From: Amphritea atlantica
Lineage (GTDB): Bacteria; Pseudomonadota; Gammaproteobacteria; Pseudomonadales; Balneatricaceae
Direction of reading: 5' to 3'
Assembly: GCF_900111095.1 (NCBI RefSeq)
Contig: NZ_FOGB01000002.1
Span: forward strand, 297,405 to 361,404
DNA length: 64,000 nucleotides
Shown: piece by piece, positions 16,489-28,334 of the stretch
Layout of the letters: each line of letters begins with the position of its first letter
Position numbering within the stretch: position 1 is the stretch's first letter
Notes under the pieces: model-generated
The model's database searches: none
What the model was told of the DNA's origin: nothing
Seen by the model: the letters and a program-made list of their open reading frames with translations, nothing else
Made by a program: the position numbers and the translations under genes

Positions 16489-19224
16489 TTATAGCAGGGC
16501 AGTTTCAGGAGTAGTGCTCAAAATGGTATCGATAGGCACCGGGCGGCTTATTGCGTAACCCTGCGCATAATCGACGCCAAGTTGTCTGAGACGCTCCATA
16601 ATCTCGTCGGTTTCTACGAACTCAGCGATGGTTTCCATCCCCATGATATGGCCGACCTCATTGATTGAGCGCACCATCGCTTCGTCTATCGGATCGGAGA
16701 TGATGTCCCGCACGAACATTCCATCGATCTTGAGCAGATCTACCGGCAGGTTTTTCAGATAAGCAAATGACGAAAGTCCACTGCCGAAATCATCCAGGGC
16801 AAAGCGACAACCGAGGCTTTTCAGCGAACGGATAAATATCTGGGCATCTTTGAGGTTGGCGATTGCCGCAGTTTCTGTGATCTCAAACTTGATCATCCGT
16901 GCCGGCACCGCGCTCTGCTCTATACTGCGGATAATGTATCCCAGCAGGGCGTCATCTCCCAATGACTGGCCCGACAGGTTGATCGCCAGACTATCGATAT
17001 GATCCAGTTGCTCAACATTTTTTGCTATCCACTGCAGAGTGTTGTGAATCACCCAGCGGTCGATCTGAGGCGCAATGTTGTAGCGTTCGGCCGCTGGCAG
17101 GAACGCCCCGGGGGCAACCAGATCGCCGGACTCAGACTGCAACCGGATCAGCACTTCATAGGCTGTTTTGTGCTGTTTCTGCAGAGGTACGACGGGCTGA
17201 ACGTAGAGCCGGAAACTATTGTTGTCCAGCGCGCGGTGGATCTCACTGGCCCACTGTATATACCCTTTGCGAATCAGCTGCTGCTCATCGTTCTCATTGT
17301 AGATATGGATCCGGTTGCGGCCCGCATCCTTGGCTGTGGAACAGGCCGTATCGACATCCTGCAGCGCACTGACTGCACTGGAGGTATGCTGATCGATCAC
17401 CGTTAGACCGGCACTGATCTCAACAGAGAATGTGTGATCTTCCCACTGGAAGCGGAACTGTTTCAGATCGTTCATTATCATCTGTAATACCCGCTCGCCC
17501 TGTGCCAGGCTGGCATTTTCCAGCAACAGCAGAAACTCATCGCTGCCGGGACGTGCCAGGGTGTCGCGGCTGCGAAGCTTATCGCGGATCAGGTTGCTGA
17601 CCTGTCGCAACAGGTCATCCCCGGCCAGATGACCGCAACTGTCATTGATGATCTTGAACTGGTCAATATCGATAAAGCAGAGCACATGGTGGGAGTGATG
17701 TTTATCGGCGTGCTCTACGATGCGGGTCAGTTCGTTTTCGAACTGGCGACGGTTTAACAGTCCGGTGAGCGGGTCGTGGGTAGTCTGGAAATTAATCTCA
17801 TCTGATATTCTGCGAACCTCGGTGATATCTTCCTGTAGCGCGATAAAATGGGTGATCTCGCCAAGATCGTTGGTGATCGGTGAGATGACCTCCTCAGCCC
17901 AGTAGTACTCTCCGTTTTTCTTTTTGTTGTGAAACACGCCGCGCCATTCCTGTCCGGACATCAGGGTTTTCCACAGGTCGCTGTAGATCTCTGCGGCCGT
18001 TTCTCCTGAGTTCAGCAGCCGGGGGTTTTTGCCGATCACCTCTTCCGGATAATATCCGGTAATATCGGTGAAACGGGGGTTAACATACTCTATCTGGCCA
18101 CTGACATCGGTGATTACAACGACGTTAGGGCTCTGTTCCACCGCCATTGATAGCTTTTTCAGCGTGTTGGTGGTGGTTTGTTGCTCTGTGGCATCGTTGA
18201 ATACACCCACCCCGCCATTGATCTGGCCCTGGGCGTCCCGCAGGGGCACAAACTCGGCAATCAGATACATCTTCCGCTGACCTGAAACCGAGATATAGGG
18301 GCCTTCGAAACGTCCGATATCTCCCTGTAGTGCATCGCGCAGGGCGGCTAGCAGCTTCTCATCGGTTAGCTTTTCCAGCATGTTGAAGCCAACCAGCACT
18401 GCATCTGACGAGCCGACGATATCGGCAAAGCGGTGGTTGATCATGGTGATAACGGCATTCTGGTCATAGTGAAAAATCCCCACGGGTGAGTGCTCAATAA
18501 TGGAGGTCAGACGCTTTTCACTGGCATGTAGTTGTCGGGTGCGCTCACGAACGCTGATTTCAAGGTTTTTAGCCCAACGACGCTGGTCTGCAGAGAAGAC
18601 CAGCATCAGTGGAAAGAGTAACAGAAGAAACAGGGACGCAAAGGCGCTTTTTTTCAGAAACTGTTGCTGCAGTAGCGTCTGTATATGGCTGATTTCAATA
18701 TCCGCAGCGGCGATATAGGGGGTGCCATCGGGGGCGGTTTGGGGGATAAACACGCTGCGAAAGTGTCCCCAGTGATCCTTGATCTCAAGGAATAGTTTCT
18801 CCTGGCTATGGCTCAGTTGCTGCAGCCGGGGATCGGCATCGGTATAGGGGAGAAAATAGTAATACAGTTCTTCACCTGCCTTCATCTCCTCATCGGTGAC
18901 GCTGGCGCTGGTAAAATAGACTTTCTTGTCCCTCAGGATCAGGGTATAGATATAGATGATATCGCTGTGGCGGGTGTAGTCAGATAACTTAACGGTATTG
19001 TGCAGGTCTGCTTCAGCGCTGATATCGCCGGGCTTCATGTCGCGATGATGGAAGTTTTCCGGTAGAAACAGCGGCGCTGCCAGGGCGCTGGTGATCAGTT
19101 TCTGATCAATCTGTCTGTACAGTTGTGACCGTTCGCTGTTGTAATCCCAGCCAACATACATCAGCACCCCGACAAGATAGGCCAGGATTGCAATGTATAC
19201 CCTTTTACTGATTTTAAATGTCAT
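16489..19224 (-). CDS. Membrane PAS-PAS-GGDEF-EAL c-di-GMP protein
   Basis: 911 residues. TM1 is near 8-25 and TM2 near 195-215, enclosing a periplasmic sensor; two PAS domains follow (about 235-480), then GGDEF (about 485-650) and EAL (about 660-905). The GGDEF signature reads PGSDEF, with a Ser in place of the second Gly, so cyclase activity is uncertain. The EAL side is EVLIR with DDFGSG, KIDG and ETIAEFVE present, which suggests a working phosphodiesterase. It starts 40 bp after astB on the same strand and may share its transcript. Confidence 0.9.
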   Translation of the reverse strand: MTFKISKRVYIAILAYLVGVLMYVGWDYNSERSQLYRQIDQKLITSALAAPLFLPENFHHRDMKPGDISAEADLHNTVKLSDYTRHSDIIYIYTLILRDKKVYFTSASVTDEEMKAGEELYYYFLPYTDADPRLQQLSHSQEKLFLEIKDHWGHFRSVFIPQTAPDGTPYIAAADIEISHIQTLLQQQFLKKSAFASLFLLLLFPLMLVFSADQRRWAKNLEISVRERTRQLHASEKRLTSIIEHSPVGIFHYDQNAVITMINHRFADIVGSSDAVLVGFNMLEKLTDEKLLAALRDALQGDIGRFEGPYISVSGQRKMYLIAEFVPLRDAQGQINGGVGVFNDATEQQTTTNTLKKLSMAVEQSPNVVVITDVSGQIEYVNPRFTDITGYYPEEVIGKNPRLLNSGETAAEIYSDLWKTLMSGQEWRGVFHNKKKNGEYYWAEEVISPITNDLGEITHFIALQEDITEVRRISDEINFQTTHDPLTGLLNRRQFENELTRIVEHADKHHSHHVLCFIDIDQFKIINDSCGHLAGDDLLRQVSNLIRDKLRSRDTLARPGSDEFLLLLENASLAQGERVLQMIMNDLKQFRFQWEDHTFSVEISAGLTVIDQHTSSAVSALQDVDTACSTAKDAGRNRIHIYNENDEQQLIRKGYIQWASEIHRALDNNSFRLYVQPVVPLQKQHKTAYEVLIRLQSESGDLVAPGAFLPAAERYNIAPQIDRWVIHNTLQWIAKNVEQLDHIDSLAINLSGQSLGDDALLGYIIRSIEQSAVPARMIKFEITETAAIANLKDAQIFIRSLKSLGCRFALDDFGSGLSSFAYLKNLPVDLLKIDGMFVRDIISDPIDEAMVRSINEVGHIMGMETIAEFVETDEIMERLRQLGVDYAQGYAISRPVPIDTILSTTPETALL

Positions 19225-19264
19225 GGGTGGATTATAGGTGCTTTTGCAATAGTCATTCAGGTTC

Positions 19265-20671
19265 TTATACCTGAAACGGGTATAACCCCGGAAGTACTAA
19301 TATCTCGGTGAGCTCATCCAGGGCTGCCTGAATCTCAACCGGCAGGCATGGGTCGGCCAGGTCTTCAGCGTTTAACTGCTCCCGGTAGTGTTTGTTGATC
19401 CAGTTTTTCAGCCGATTGTAGAGGGTGTAATCAAGTATGATGCCCGGATGCACCGCATTTTGCTCGGCCCGACTCAGCGGTACCCTGAGACGCAGACAGG
19501 CGGGGCCGCCACCATTATTCATGCTCTGGGTCAGATCGATATACTCCACCGCTGATACCGGGTTATCCCCTGCCATTAACCAATCGATGGCGTGCTGTGC
19601 TTCGCTGGAGGCGAGGCAGTTGCTGGGAGCCAGTAACAACATCGACTGTTCGTCAGTGTTATGGGGTGCCCGGATAGAATATTCAGAGAGCTGATCGGGC
19701 CGGGCCTGTGTTGATAAGCTGATCAGCTGGCTGTTAAACAGATAGCTTGAGACCGCTTCTTTGACACTGAGCAGCTGCGGACTGATTTCGGTAATAATCA
19801 GTGGCTCATCCCGGGAATGGGTGGACTGCTGCCACTGTTGCTGCAGTTGTTGTAATACCTGCCGCTGGTTAACAAAAGCCTCTGCATGCAACATCAGAAA
19901 ATTGCGGTGACCGACACCGATAACGTCATGATGAAAGACTCCCTGATCAATGGCGTCTGGGTTTTGTTGCGCAATGACAACATGATCGGAGGATAGTTGA
20001 TGTTGTCGCACCAGTGCTTCGCAGGCTGCGTGGGTTTGTCGGGCAGGGTAGATCTTCGGCAACTGATGGTCATTGCCACGACCATAGACCAGCAGACTGA
20101 GTCCCGGCTGGTCATGGGAGGGACAGAGCCGTGTATGGTTAGCCGCTCCCTCATCGGCATAATCCGCCTGGCATGGCAGGGGCGGATGGTGGCAGAAATG
20201 GTCCGGGTTATTGAATATCCGCTTTAGCATGGCGGCGCTATAGTCGGTTTCTATGGTCCGGTGGAGAGTGGTGATCAGATTGGCCGGGGTGAAATGGACT
20301 CTGCCGTCGGGGCAATCTCTGCTGGCCGACACGGTTGCTGCATTAGCGGCCCACATGGTGGATGCGGAGTAACACGCGGCTAGCAGGTGGGGAGCTTTCT
20401 TATAGGCCTGTCCGATGATCTCCGGGGTGGAGCCGCTGAATCCCAGACGCTGCAATGTCTCAACAGCGGGGCGGGGTGCCGGCGGTAAAACCCCCTGCAC
20501 CTGCCCCAGTTGTACCAGACGCCACATCTTTTCCAGTCCCTGCAGCGCTGCCTGTCGTGGCGAGGCGACCCTGCCACGATGCTGATCAGAGGCGATATTG
20601 CCGGGAGACAGGCCGGCATAGTTATGACTTGGGCCGATCAGTCCATCGAAGTTAACTTCCTGATAGTGCAT
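19265..20671 (-). CDS. astB: N-succinylarginine dihydrolase
   Basis: 468 residues. It opens with the family pattern VNFDGLIGPSHNYAGLSPGN and ends with a NNGGGPACLRLRVPLS block that carries the catalytic cysteine. The enzyme turns N2-succinylarginine into succinylornithine, ammonia and CO2 in the arginine succinyltransferase pathway. Last clear ast gene of the operon on this strand. No astE follows; a PAS-GGDEF-EAL gene does. Confidence 0.95.
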   Translation of the reverse strand: MHYQEVNFDGLIGPSHNYAGLSPGNIASDQHRGRVASPRQAALQGLEKMWRLVQLGQVQGVLPPAPRPAVETLQRLGFSGSTPEIIGQAYKKAPHLLAACYSASTMWAANAATVSASRDCPDGRVHFTPANLITTLHRTIETDYSAAMLKRIFNNPDHFCHHPPLPCQADYADEGAANHTRLCPSHDQPGLSLLVYGRGNDHQLPKIYPARQTHAACEALVRQHQLSSDHVVIAQQNPDAIDQGVFHHDVIGVGHRNFLMLHAEAFVNQRQVLQQLQQQWQQSTHSRDEPLIITEISPQLLSVKEAVSSYLFNSQLISLSTQARPDQLSEYSIRAPHNTDEQSMLLLAPSNCLASSEAQHAIDWLMAGDNPVSAVEYIDLTQSMNNGGGPACLRLRVPLSRAEQNAVHPGIILDYTLYNRLKNWINKHYREQLNAEDLADPCLPVEIQAALDELTEILVLPGLYPFQV

Positions 20672-20689
20672 AGACCCTCCGTTCCTCTG

Positions 20690-22162
20690 CTACAGTTTCA
20701 GCCCGGGGCTGAGTTTTTCCGGCAGACAGGGTGAATTGCTTTCGATGGATGCGACCGGATAGGCGCAATAATCGGCAGCGTAATAGGCTGACGGGCGATG
20801 GTTGCCACTGATACCACAACCGCCAAAAGGCATCGCGCTGCTGGCGCCGGTCAGCGGACGGTTCCAGTTGACGATACCCGCGCGGATCTGGCGTTGAAAC
20901 TGCTCATATTGTTCGCGGTCATCGCTGAACAGCCCGGCAGAAAGGCCGTATTGTGTCTGGTTAGCGATGGCGATCGCGGATTCAAAGTTGCGATAGCGGA
21001 TAACCTGCAACAGCGGCCCGAAATACTCCTGGTCGGGCAGTTCCTCTGCAGCGGTGATATCGATGATAGCCGGCGATAACAGGGTTCCGGCGCTGTTTTG
21101 TCGCTGTGCTTCAAGATGGACCGTGGCGCCCGCCTCACTCAACATCTGTTGCGCTGCAAGGATAGAGTCTGCGGCCTGCTTGTTGATCAGGGTGCCCATA
21201 AACGGCTGTGGTTTCTCGTTGTAAGCGCCGGTGCGAAATTTACTGCACAGATCAACCAACTGGTCCAGATAGTGGTCACCCCAGCTGGAGGCTGGTAATA
21301 GCAGCCGACGGGCACAGGTGCAGCGCTGTCCGGCACTGATAAAGGCCGATATGATGGTGTCATGCAGGGCGGCCTTGAGGTGCTGTACCGGGGTGATCAG
21401 CAGGGGGTTATTACCGCCCATCTCCAGTGCCAGAATTTTTTCGGGTTGCCCGCCAAACTGGCGGTGAAGCAACTGACCGGTCACCGCACTACCGGTAAAA
21501 AATAGCCCATCGATACCCGGGTTTGAGGCGAGTGCTTTACCGGTGTCACTATCGCCCTGAACCAGGTTCAGCACGCCGTCCGGTAGCTCTGCTTTTTGCC
21601 ACAGATGTAACATCAGTTCGGCGCAGCGGGGGGTTAACTCGCTGGGTTTGAAGACCACGGTGTTACCCGCCAGCAGCGCTGGCACAATATGGCCATTGGG
21701 CAGATGCATAGGGAAGTTGTAGGGGCCGAATATTGCGACTACACCGTGGGGTTTATGCCGCAGCACCAGATCTCCCTGAGGGGTGTGCTCGATTCGGGTC
21801 GGGCAGCGCTCTTTATGGGCCCGGATAGAGATGTCGGCTTTACCGATCATCGCGGTGATCTCGGTGCGGCTTTCCCACAGGGGCTTGCCGGTTTCCTGAC
21901 CGATGGTATCCGCCAGCAGCTCAGCATACTCTTTCAGCAACTCGGTAAAGCGGATGATATAGCTTTGGCGTTGCTCCAGAGTCATGTCACTCCAGCGTGT
22001 GGTGGCGTTACGGGCCACTTCAACGGCCTGATTGACCTGCTCTGGTGTGGCGCTATGCCCCTCCCAAATTCGCTCGGCTGATCCCGGGTTCAGTGAATTA
22101 AAGCTTGCGCCTTTACCCTGCAGCCAGTGACCGTTTATAAACAGAGATGCGTGTGCTTTCAT
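20690..22162 (-). CDS. astD: Succinylglutamate-semialdehyde dehydrogenase
   Basis: 490-residue aldehyde dehydrogenase. Visible family marks are NFPMHLPNGHIVPALLAGN, the FTGS nucleotide-binding turn, LEMGGNNPL with the general base Glu, and SAGQRCTCARR with the catalytic cysteine. It oxidises succinylglutamate semialdehyde with NAD. Four bases separate it from astA upstream, so translation is likely coupled. Confidence 0.95.
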   Translation of the reverse strand: MKAHASLFINGHWLQGKGASFNSLNPGSAERIWEGHSATPEQVNQAVEVARNATTRWSDMTLEQRQSYIIRFTELLKEYAELLADTIGQETGKPLWESRTEITAMIGKADISIRAHKERCPTRIEHTPQGDLVLRHKPHGVVAIFGPYNFPMHLPNGHIVPALLAGNTVVFKPSELTPRCAELMLHLWQKAELPDGVLNLVQGDSDTGKALASNPGIDGLFFTGSAVTGQLLHRQFGGQPEKILALEMGGNNPLLITPVQHLKAALHDTIISAFISAGQRCTCARRLLLPASSWGDHYLDQLVDLCSKFRTGAYNEKPQPFMGTLINKQAADSILAAQQMLSEAGATVHLEAQRQNSAGTLLSPAIIDITAAEELPDQEYFGPLLQVIRYRNFESAIAIANQTQYGLSAGLFSDDREQYEQFQRQIRAGIVNWNRPLTGASSAMPFGGCGISGNHRPSAYYAADYCAYPVASIESNSPCLPEKLSPGLKL

Positions 22163-22166
22163 GGCT

Positions 22167-23201
22167 TTAGCTCCTGCTCTTTAAGGGCACTACCCGTACT
22201 TTGTCACCCTCGCTCACCTGCAGCAGGTGCGCCAGCTCTGCAGTGAGGGTTATTCTGCCTTCGGACGGGGCGATCTCAACCACGGTGCAACGGAAGTTTT
22301 GCAATGAGGTATTACTGATCAGAAAGGGCTGTGTATGCTGCTGACAGGGGCCTATATGCACTTCCACATAGCGGCTTTTTCTGACCGCCCGGATATCTTT
22401 AAGTTCGCAGGCAAGGGTGGGGCCGGCATCAAAAATATCGATATATTCCTCATAGCGGAAACCTTCGCTTTCCAGTAGTTTCCGTGCAGGTACGGTTTGT
22501 TCATGGACCTCACCGATCACCTGTCTGGCCGTTTCTGGCAGCAGGTGAATATAGATCGAGTGCTTAGGCATCAGCTCGGCGATAAACACCTTATTGCCCA
22601 GACCGGTGAGATAGTCCGCTTCAGAAAACTCCATACTGAAGAAGTGCCGTCCCAGCCCGTTCCAGAAGGGAGAGAGTCCCTCGGTATCGCTGACACCGCG
22701 CATCTCTGCAATGATTTTGCCGGGAAAACGCTCTTTGAATTGCGCCAGAAACAGAAAGCGGCAGCGGGATAGTAAGCCCCCGTTATGACCCTGTCGGTAT
22801 TCCGGGGTCAGATAGAGCGTGCAAACCTCAGTGCAGCCAGTATAGTCGTTGCAGAGATAGAGGGTCTGAAAGCTATTGTGGACTCCCAGTTCCCTGGAGG
22901 CATGCACAACCGTTCCCAGACGGTAGTGGTAGAACGGTTCCCGCAGACCAACGGCGGACTCGATGCCACAGACGCCAACCACTTTGTTGTCCGGTGACGC
23001 TTCCAGAACAAACAGGTAACTGGCACCCAGTGGATCTGCTTTGACCTGACTAAAGGCGACTTCAGAAGCGGCGATCTTTGCTTCAAGCAGTTCCCGGTTA
23101 CAGGGAAGGGAGGTAAAGCCCGGACCGCTGTCCCGGGCCAGTTCACAGAGTCGATCCAGATCGGATGATCTGATTGGGCGAATTATGTTGATATCGTTCA
23201 T
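22167..23201 (-). CDS. astA: Arginine N-succinyltransferase
   Basis: 344 residues from ATG 23201, the same as the E. coli enzyme; GAGGAG lies 7 bp upstream. A start 36 bases earlier is open but has no such site. The family pattern IRPIRSSDLDRLCELA at the start and RFLFLAQFKERFPGKIIAEM in the middle are plain. It succinylates arginine with succinyl-CoA, the first step of the pathway. Confidence 0.95.
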   Translation of the reverse strand: MNDINIIRPIRSSDLDRLCELARDSGPGFTSLPCNRELLEAKIAASEVAFSQVKADPLGASYLFVLEASPDNKVVGVCGIESAVGLREPFYHYRLGTVVHASRELGVHNSFQTLYLCNDYTGCTEVCTLYLTPEYRQGHNGGLLSRCRFLFLAQFKERFPGKIIAEMRGVSDTEGLSPFWNGLGRHFFSMEFSEADYLTGLGNKVFIAELMPKHSIYIHLLPETARQVIGEVHEQTVPARKLLESEGFRYEEYIDIFDAGPTLACELKDIRAVRKSRYVEVHIGPCQQHTQPFLISNTSLQNFRCTVVEIAPSEGRITLTAELAHLLQVSEGDKVRVVPLKSRS

Positions 23202-23259
23202 CCCTAATCTCCTCGGTTTACCTGAAAACTGGAGCAAGCCGTCAAACCGCTGACACCGG

Positions 23260-24480
23260 TTACATTCTGTTTCTGCGCCAGGTGTCGGGTTGTTCTGCCA
23301 GCCGCAACAGGATCATTGCACTGAGCTGCGCCCGTTCAACCAGGCTGGGCAGCCGGATAAACTCACTATGGCTGTGAATATGGCCGCCCTGTACCCCCAG
23401 GGTATCAACATTGGGCAGCCCGGCTGCGGATAGATTGTTACCGTCACAGCAACCGCCGGTTGACTCCCATGCGAGGGGTACACCCAGTAGCCCGGAGCAC
23501 TCTGTCACCAGTTGGAACAGTGCCAGGTGGGCCTGGTCCAGCTGTTTTGGCGGGCGACCAAAACTGCCGTGTAGAGTCAGTGATATCCCCTCCTTGCTGT
23601 TGATCTGTTGTTGGATAATCTGCAACTGTTGTTGGCACCATTGTTCATCTGCGCTGATGCGGGTGCGAATGTTGAAGCGACAACGGGCCTGATCGGGCAC
23701 CTGATTGGTGGTCTCACCGCCATCTGCCACGCCGATATTGAGAGTGACACCGTCACGCTGGCCATTCAGCTGATCGACCGCAGTAATAAATTCGGCCATG
23801 GCACAGATCGCATTGCGGCCGAGATGGTGTTCCCGGCCGGCATGAGCCGCTACGCCGGTGAAAAGAGCGGTAAAATTGCCGCTGCCTTTGCGCTCACCCG
23901 CCAGTTGCCCGTTGGGCAGTGCCGGTTCATAGATCAAGCCCAGGTCATGCTGTTGCGCCTGTTGTGCCAGGATAGCGGCGGAACCGGGGGAGCCGATCTC
24001 CTCGTCAGGATTCAGTATAACGGTCCAGCCCAGCTGTTGTGTCAGGGGCGACTGTTCAAAGGCGCTCAGGGCTTCCAGCATAACCAGCAGCCCGCCTTTC
24101 ATATCACTGACACCGGGCCCCTGCAGCGTTTGGTCATCCAGCCACTGACACCGCTGAAACTCTGAATCAGCCGGGAATACTGTATCCAGATGTCCTGTGA
24201 GCAACACTTGTAACGGAGCGTCCGGGCGTTTGCTCAGGATATGCAGATCTCCCAGTCGGTGTTCTTCGGCAGAGCCATCGGCGCGAAGCTGAGTAGAGGC
24301 TGCTACGGCGTGCTGCTGATGATGGCAGTTGAGCCGTGCACAAAACATCTTGCTCAGCAGTTCACCAACCTGATTCACGCCGGCCCTGTTGAGGGTGCCG
24401 GAATTAATCTGCGCCAGTTTAACCAGGGTTTCGGTTAAGGGGGTCTGGCGTTCGGTGATTGAACTCAGCAGGGCATCCAT
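23260..24480 (-). CDS. M20-family metallo-hydrolase inside the ast operon
   Basis: 406 residues of the ArgE/DapE/carboxypeptidase G2 fold. Metal and catalytic residues are visible in LLTGHLDTVFP (His, Asp), PGVSDMKGG (Asp), NPDEEIGSPGS (Glu pair), IYEPAL and near the end GGHIHSHSEF. The gene lies between astC and astA with 9-58 bp gaps, while astE (the usual M14 succinylglutamate desuccinylase) is missing. I infer that it removes the succinyl group from succinylglutamate in place of AstE; the substrate is not shown by sequence. Confidence 0.9.
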   Translation of the reverse strand: MDALLSSITERQTPLTETLVKLAQINSGTLNRAGVNQVGELLSKMFCARLNCHHQQHAVAASTQLRADGSAEEHRLGDLHILSKRPDAPLQVLLTGHLDTVFPADSEFQRCQWLDDQTLQGPGVSDMKGGLLVMLEALSAFEQSPLTQQLGWTVILNPDEEIGSPGSAAILAQQAQQHDLGLIYEPALPNGQLAGERKGSGNFTALFTGVAAHAGREHHLGRNAICAMAEFITAVDQLNGQRDGVTLNIGVADGGETTNQVPDQARCRFNIRTRISADEQWCQQQLQIIQQQINSKEGISLTLHGSFGRPPKQLDQAHLALFQLVTECSGLLGVPLAWESTGGCCDGNNLSAAGLPNVDTLGVQGGHIHSHSEFIRLPSLVERAQLSAMILLRLAEQPDTWRRNRM

Positions 24481-24489
24481 GATCTTCGC

Positions 24490-25770
<1,281 letters not shown>

Positions 25771-25784
25771 TCAACCGTTTGGGC

Positions 25785-25808
25785 AAAAAAAAAGCACCCA
25801 TCGGGTGC
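25785..25808 (-). terminator. Intrinsic terminator after the second glnK
   Basis: GCACCC (25794-25799) and GGGTGC (25803-25808) form a stem, with nine A residues before it that become a U-tract on the minus strand. It separates the second PII gene from astC. Confidence 0.85.
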
Positions 25809-25834
25809 CTTTAATCGATAAATTATTCAGTGGC

Positions 25835-26275
<441 letters not shown>

Positions 26276-26292
26276 TTAATAAAACGTCAGAA

Positions 26293-26315
26293 GGGGAGCC
26301 AAGGCTCCCCTTTTA
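26293..26315 (-). terminator. Hairpin between amtB and the second glnK
   Basis: GGGGAGCC (26293-26300) and GGCTCCCC (26303-26310) pair over a 2-base loop. On the minus strand only TTCTGACGTTTT follows, so termination would be partial; on the plus strand TTTTA follows. It may set the dose of the second glnK. Confidence 0.5.
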
Positions 26316-26342
26316 TGGATATGTTATATCCTGCGGGTAAAA

Positions 26343-27602
26343 TTACTTACCTGAAGTGAACTCAGGGTAAGCTTCCATACCGCATTCAGCAAGATCCACA
26401 CCTTCGTACTCTTCCTCTTCGCTGACACGGATACCGATAACAGCTTTGAGGATGGCCCAGACGACCAGGCTGGTGACGAAGACCCATGCAAAGATGGTTA
26501 CTGCACCGATCAACTGGCCACTGAAGCTTACATCGCCGTTGGTAACTGGTACCAGCAGCAGACCCAGCAGACCACAGACACCGTGAACAGAGATCGCACC
26601 GACAGGATCATCGATACGCAGCTTGTCCAGAGTGATGATGGCGAAGACTACCAGTACACCACCGATGGCACCGAACAGGGTTGCCTGCAGTGCAGTTGGT
26701 GTAGATGGTTCAGCTGTGATTGCTACCAGACCGGCCAGTGCACCGTTCAGCAGCATGGTCAGGTCGGCTTTGCCAAACAGCATGCGGGCAGTGATCAGCG
26801 CCGCGATAGAACCACCGGCTGCCGCAGTGTTAGTGTTGAGGAATACCATCGCAACAGAGTGTGCGTTGGCGATATCGCCCAGCTTCAGCACGGAACCACC
26901 GTTGAAACCGAACCAGCCCATCCACAGGATAAAGGTACCCAGCGTGGCCAGGGGCAGGTTAGCACCCGGGATAGCGTTAACACCGTTAGCAGTGTATTTG
27001 CCTTTACGGGCACCCAGCAGCAGAACACCTGCCAGTGCTGCAGCAGCACCCGCCATGTGCACGATACCAGAACCGGCAAAGTCAGAGAAACCCAGGTCGC
27101 CCAGGTTGTACATGCCGAATACGTCAGCACCGTTCCAGGTCCATGCACCTTCCATTGGGTAGATAACACCAGTCATCACCACCGCGAAGGCCAGGAAAGC
27201 CCACAGCTTCATCCGCTCGGCAACCGCACCGGAAACGATAGACATGGCGGTAGCAACAAATACGACCTGGAAGAAGAAGTCAGATGCGCCGGAGTAAACC
27301 GAGTCGCCATCGAAGCCCGCTTCAGCAGAGTCCGCCAGCACCTGATCAACATCAATCACACCGATAGTGCTCAGGAACAGGTCGCCGTCATACATAATGT
27401 GATAACCGCACACCATATACATGACGCAGGCAATCGAGAACAGGGCAACGTTTTTAGTCAGGATCTCGGTGGTGTTCTTAGAACGTACCAGACCTGCTTC
27501 CAGCATGGCGAAACCCGCCGCCATCCACATAACTAATGCACCGCACACCAGAAAATAAAAGGTGTCCATCGCATATTGTAATTCAAAAATTTGATTTTCC
27601 AT
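26343..27602 (-). CDS. amtB: Ammonium transporter AmtB
   Basis: 419 residues from ATG 27602, preceded by GGGGGAAG. The sequence has about 11 membrane spans, the opening ALVMWMAAGFAMLEAGLVRSK, and the twin pore histidines in GIVHMAGAAAALAG and AISVHGVCGLLG. It takes up ammonium and is blocked by PII protein at low need. It lies between two glnK genes. Confidence 0.96.
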   Translation of the reverse strand: MENQIFELQYAMDTFYFLVCGALVMWMAAGFAMLEAGLVRSKNTTEILTKNVALFSIACVMYMVCGYHIMYDGDLFLSTIGVIDVDQVLADSAEAGFDGDSVYSGASDFFFQVVFVATAMSIVSGAVAERMKLWAFLAFAVVMTGVIYPMEGAWTWNGADVFGMYNLGDLGFSDFAGSGIVHMAGAAAALAGVLLLGARKGKYTANGVNAIPGANLPLATLGTFILWMGWFGFNGGSVLKLGDIANAHSVAMVFLNTNTAAAGGSIAALITARMLFGKADLTMLLNGALAGLVAITAEPSTPTALQATLFGAIGGVLVVFAIITLDKLRIDDPVGAISVHGVCGLLGLLLVPVTNGDVSFSGQLIGAVTIFAWVFVTSLVVWAILKAVIGIRVSEEEEYEGVDLAECGMEAYPEFTSGK

Positions 27603-27656
27603 CACTTCCCCCTGAAGCAAACGCTTAGAGTTGTTTTTTAGGTTGTAAGTCAGTTT

Positions 27657-28010
<354 letters not shown>

Positions 28011-28076
28011 CTAGTAAAACTGTTTTAAAGAGCTACGCTGGTTATCAGCGTAGCGATAAACGGTTGATCCATACTA

Positions 28077-28092
28077 AGCATTGCACATGCCA
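28077..28092 (-). promoter_or_regulatory. Sigma-54 (RpoN) promoter of glnK-amtB-glnK
   Basis: On the minus strand TGGCATG-TGCA-ATGCT matches TGGCACG-N4-TTGCW at 10 of 12 defined positions, with GG and GC at the required 10-bp gap. It lies 82 bp upstream of the glnK ATG. Confidence 0.8.
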
Positions 28093-28192
28093 TAAAGTTA
28101 TTTATCATTTAAAAACAGTGGCTTATAAGGATTTAGGGGTGTTTTGCTATAGACTTTGGAGGTTTTTGCGCGCTTTCTTGATGAGTCGCTGG

Positions 28193-28209
28193 TGCACAAT
28201 TGTTGTGCA
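28193..28209. promoter_or_regulatory. NtrC enhancer site 1
   Basis: TGCAC-AATTGTT-GTGCA is a perfect TGCAC-N7-GTGCA dyad, the NtrC consensus. It sits about 110 bp upstream of the sigma-54 promoter. Confidence 0.82.
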
Positions 28210-28226
28210 GGCACTTTTTTGGTGCG
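28210..28226. promoter_or_regulatory. NtrC enhancer site 2
   Basis: GGCAC-TTTTTTG-GTGCG keeps the inner GCAC-N7-GTGC and directly follows site 1, 17 bp centre to centre. Tandem sites are usual for NtrC oligomerisation. Confidence 0.7.
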
Positions 28227-28334
28227 CCGATAGGTATGCATCGGTATGCCGCAACATCCGGGTCGGGATATTGGCCGGTTATTGGTATAGTCTTAACAGA
28301 GTTGAACAACCGATATTATTTGGAAATATGAGAT

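Noticed and set aside
26583..27536. Long frame antisense to amtB
   Set aside because: It runs against a certain amtB gene and has no domain; the long open frame is a by-product of amtB codon use.
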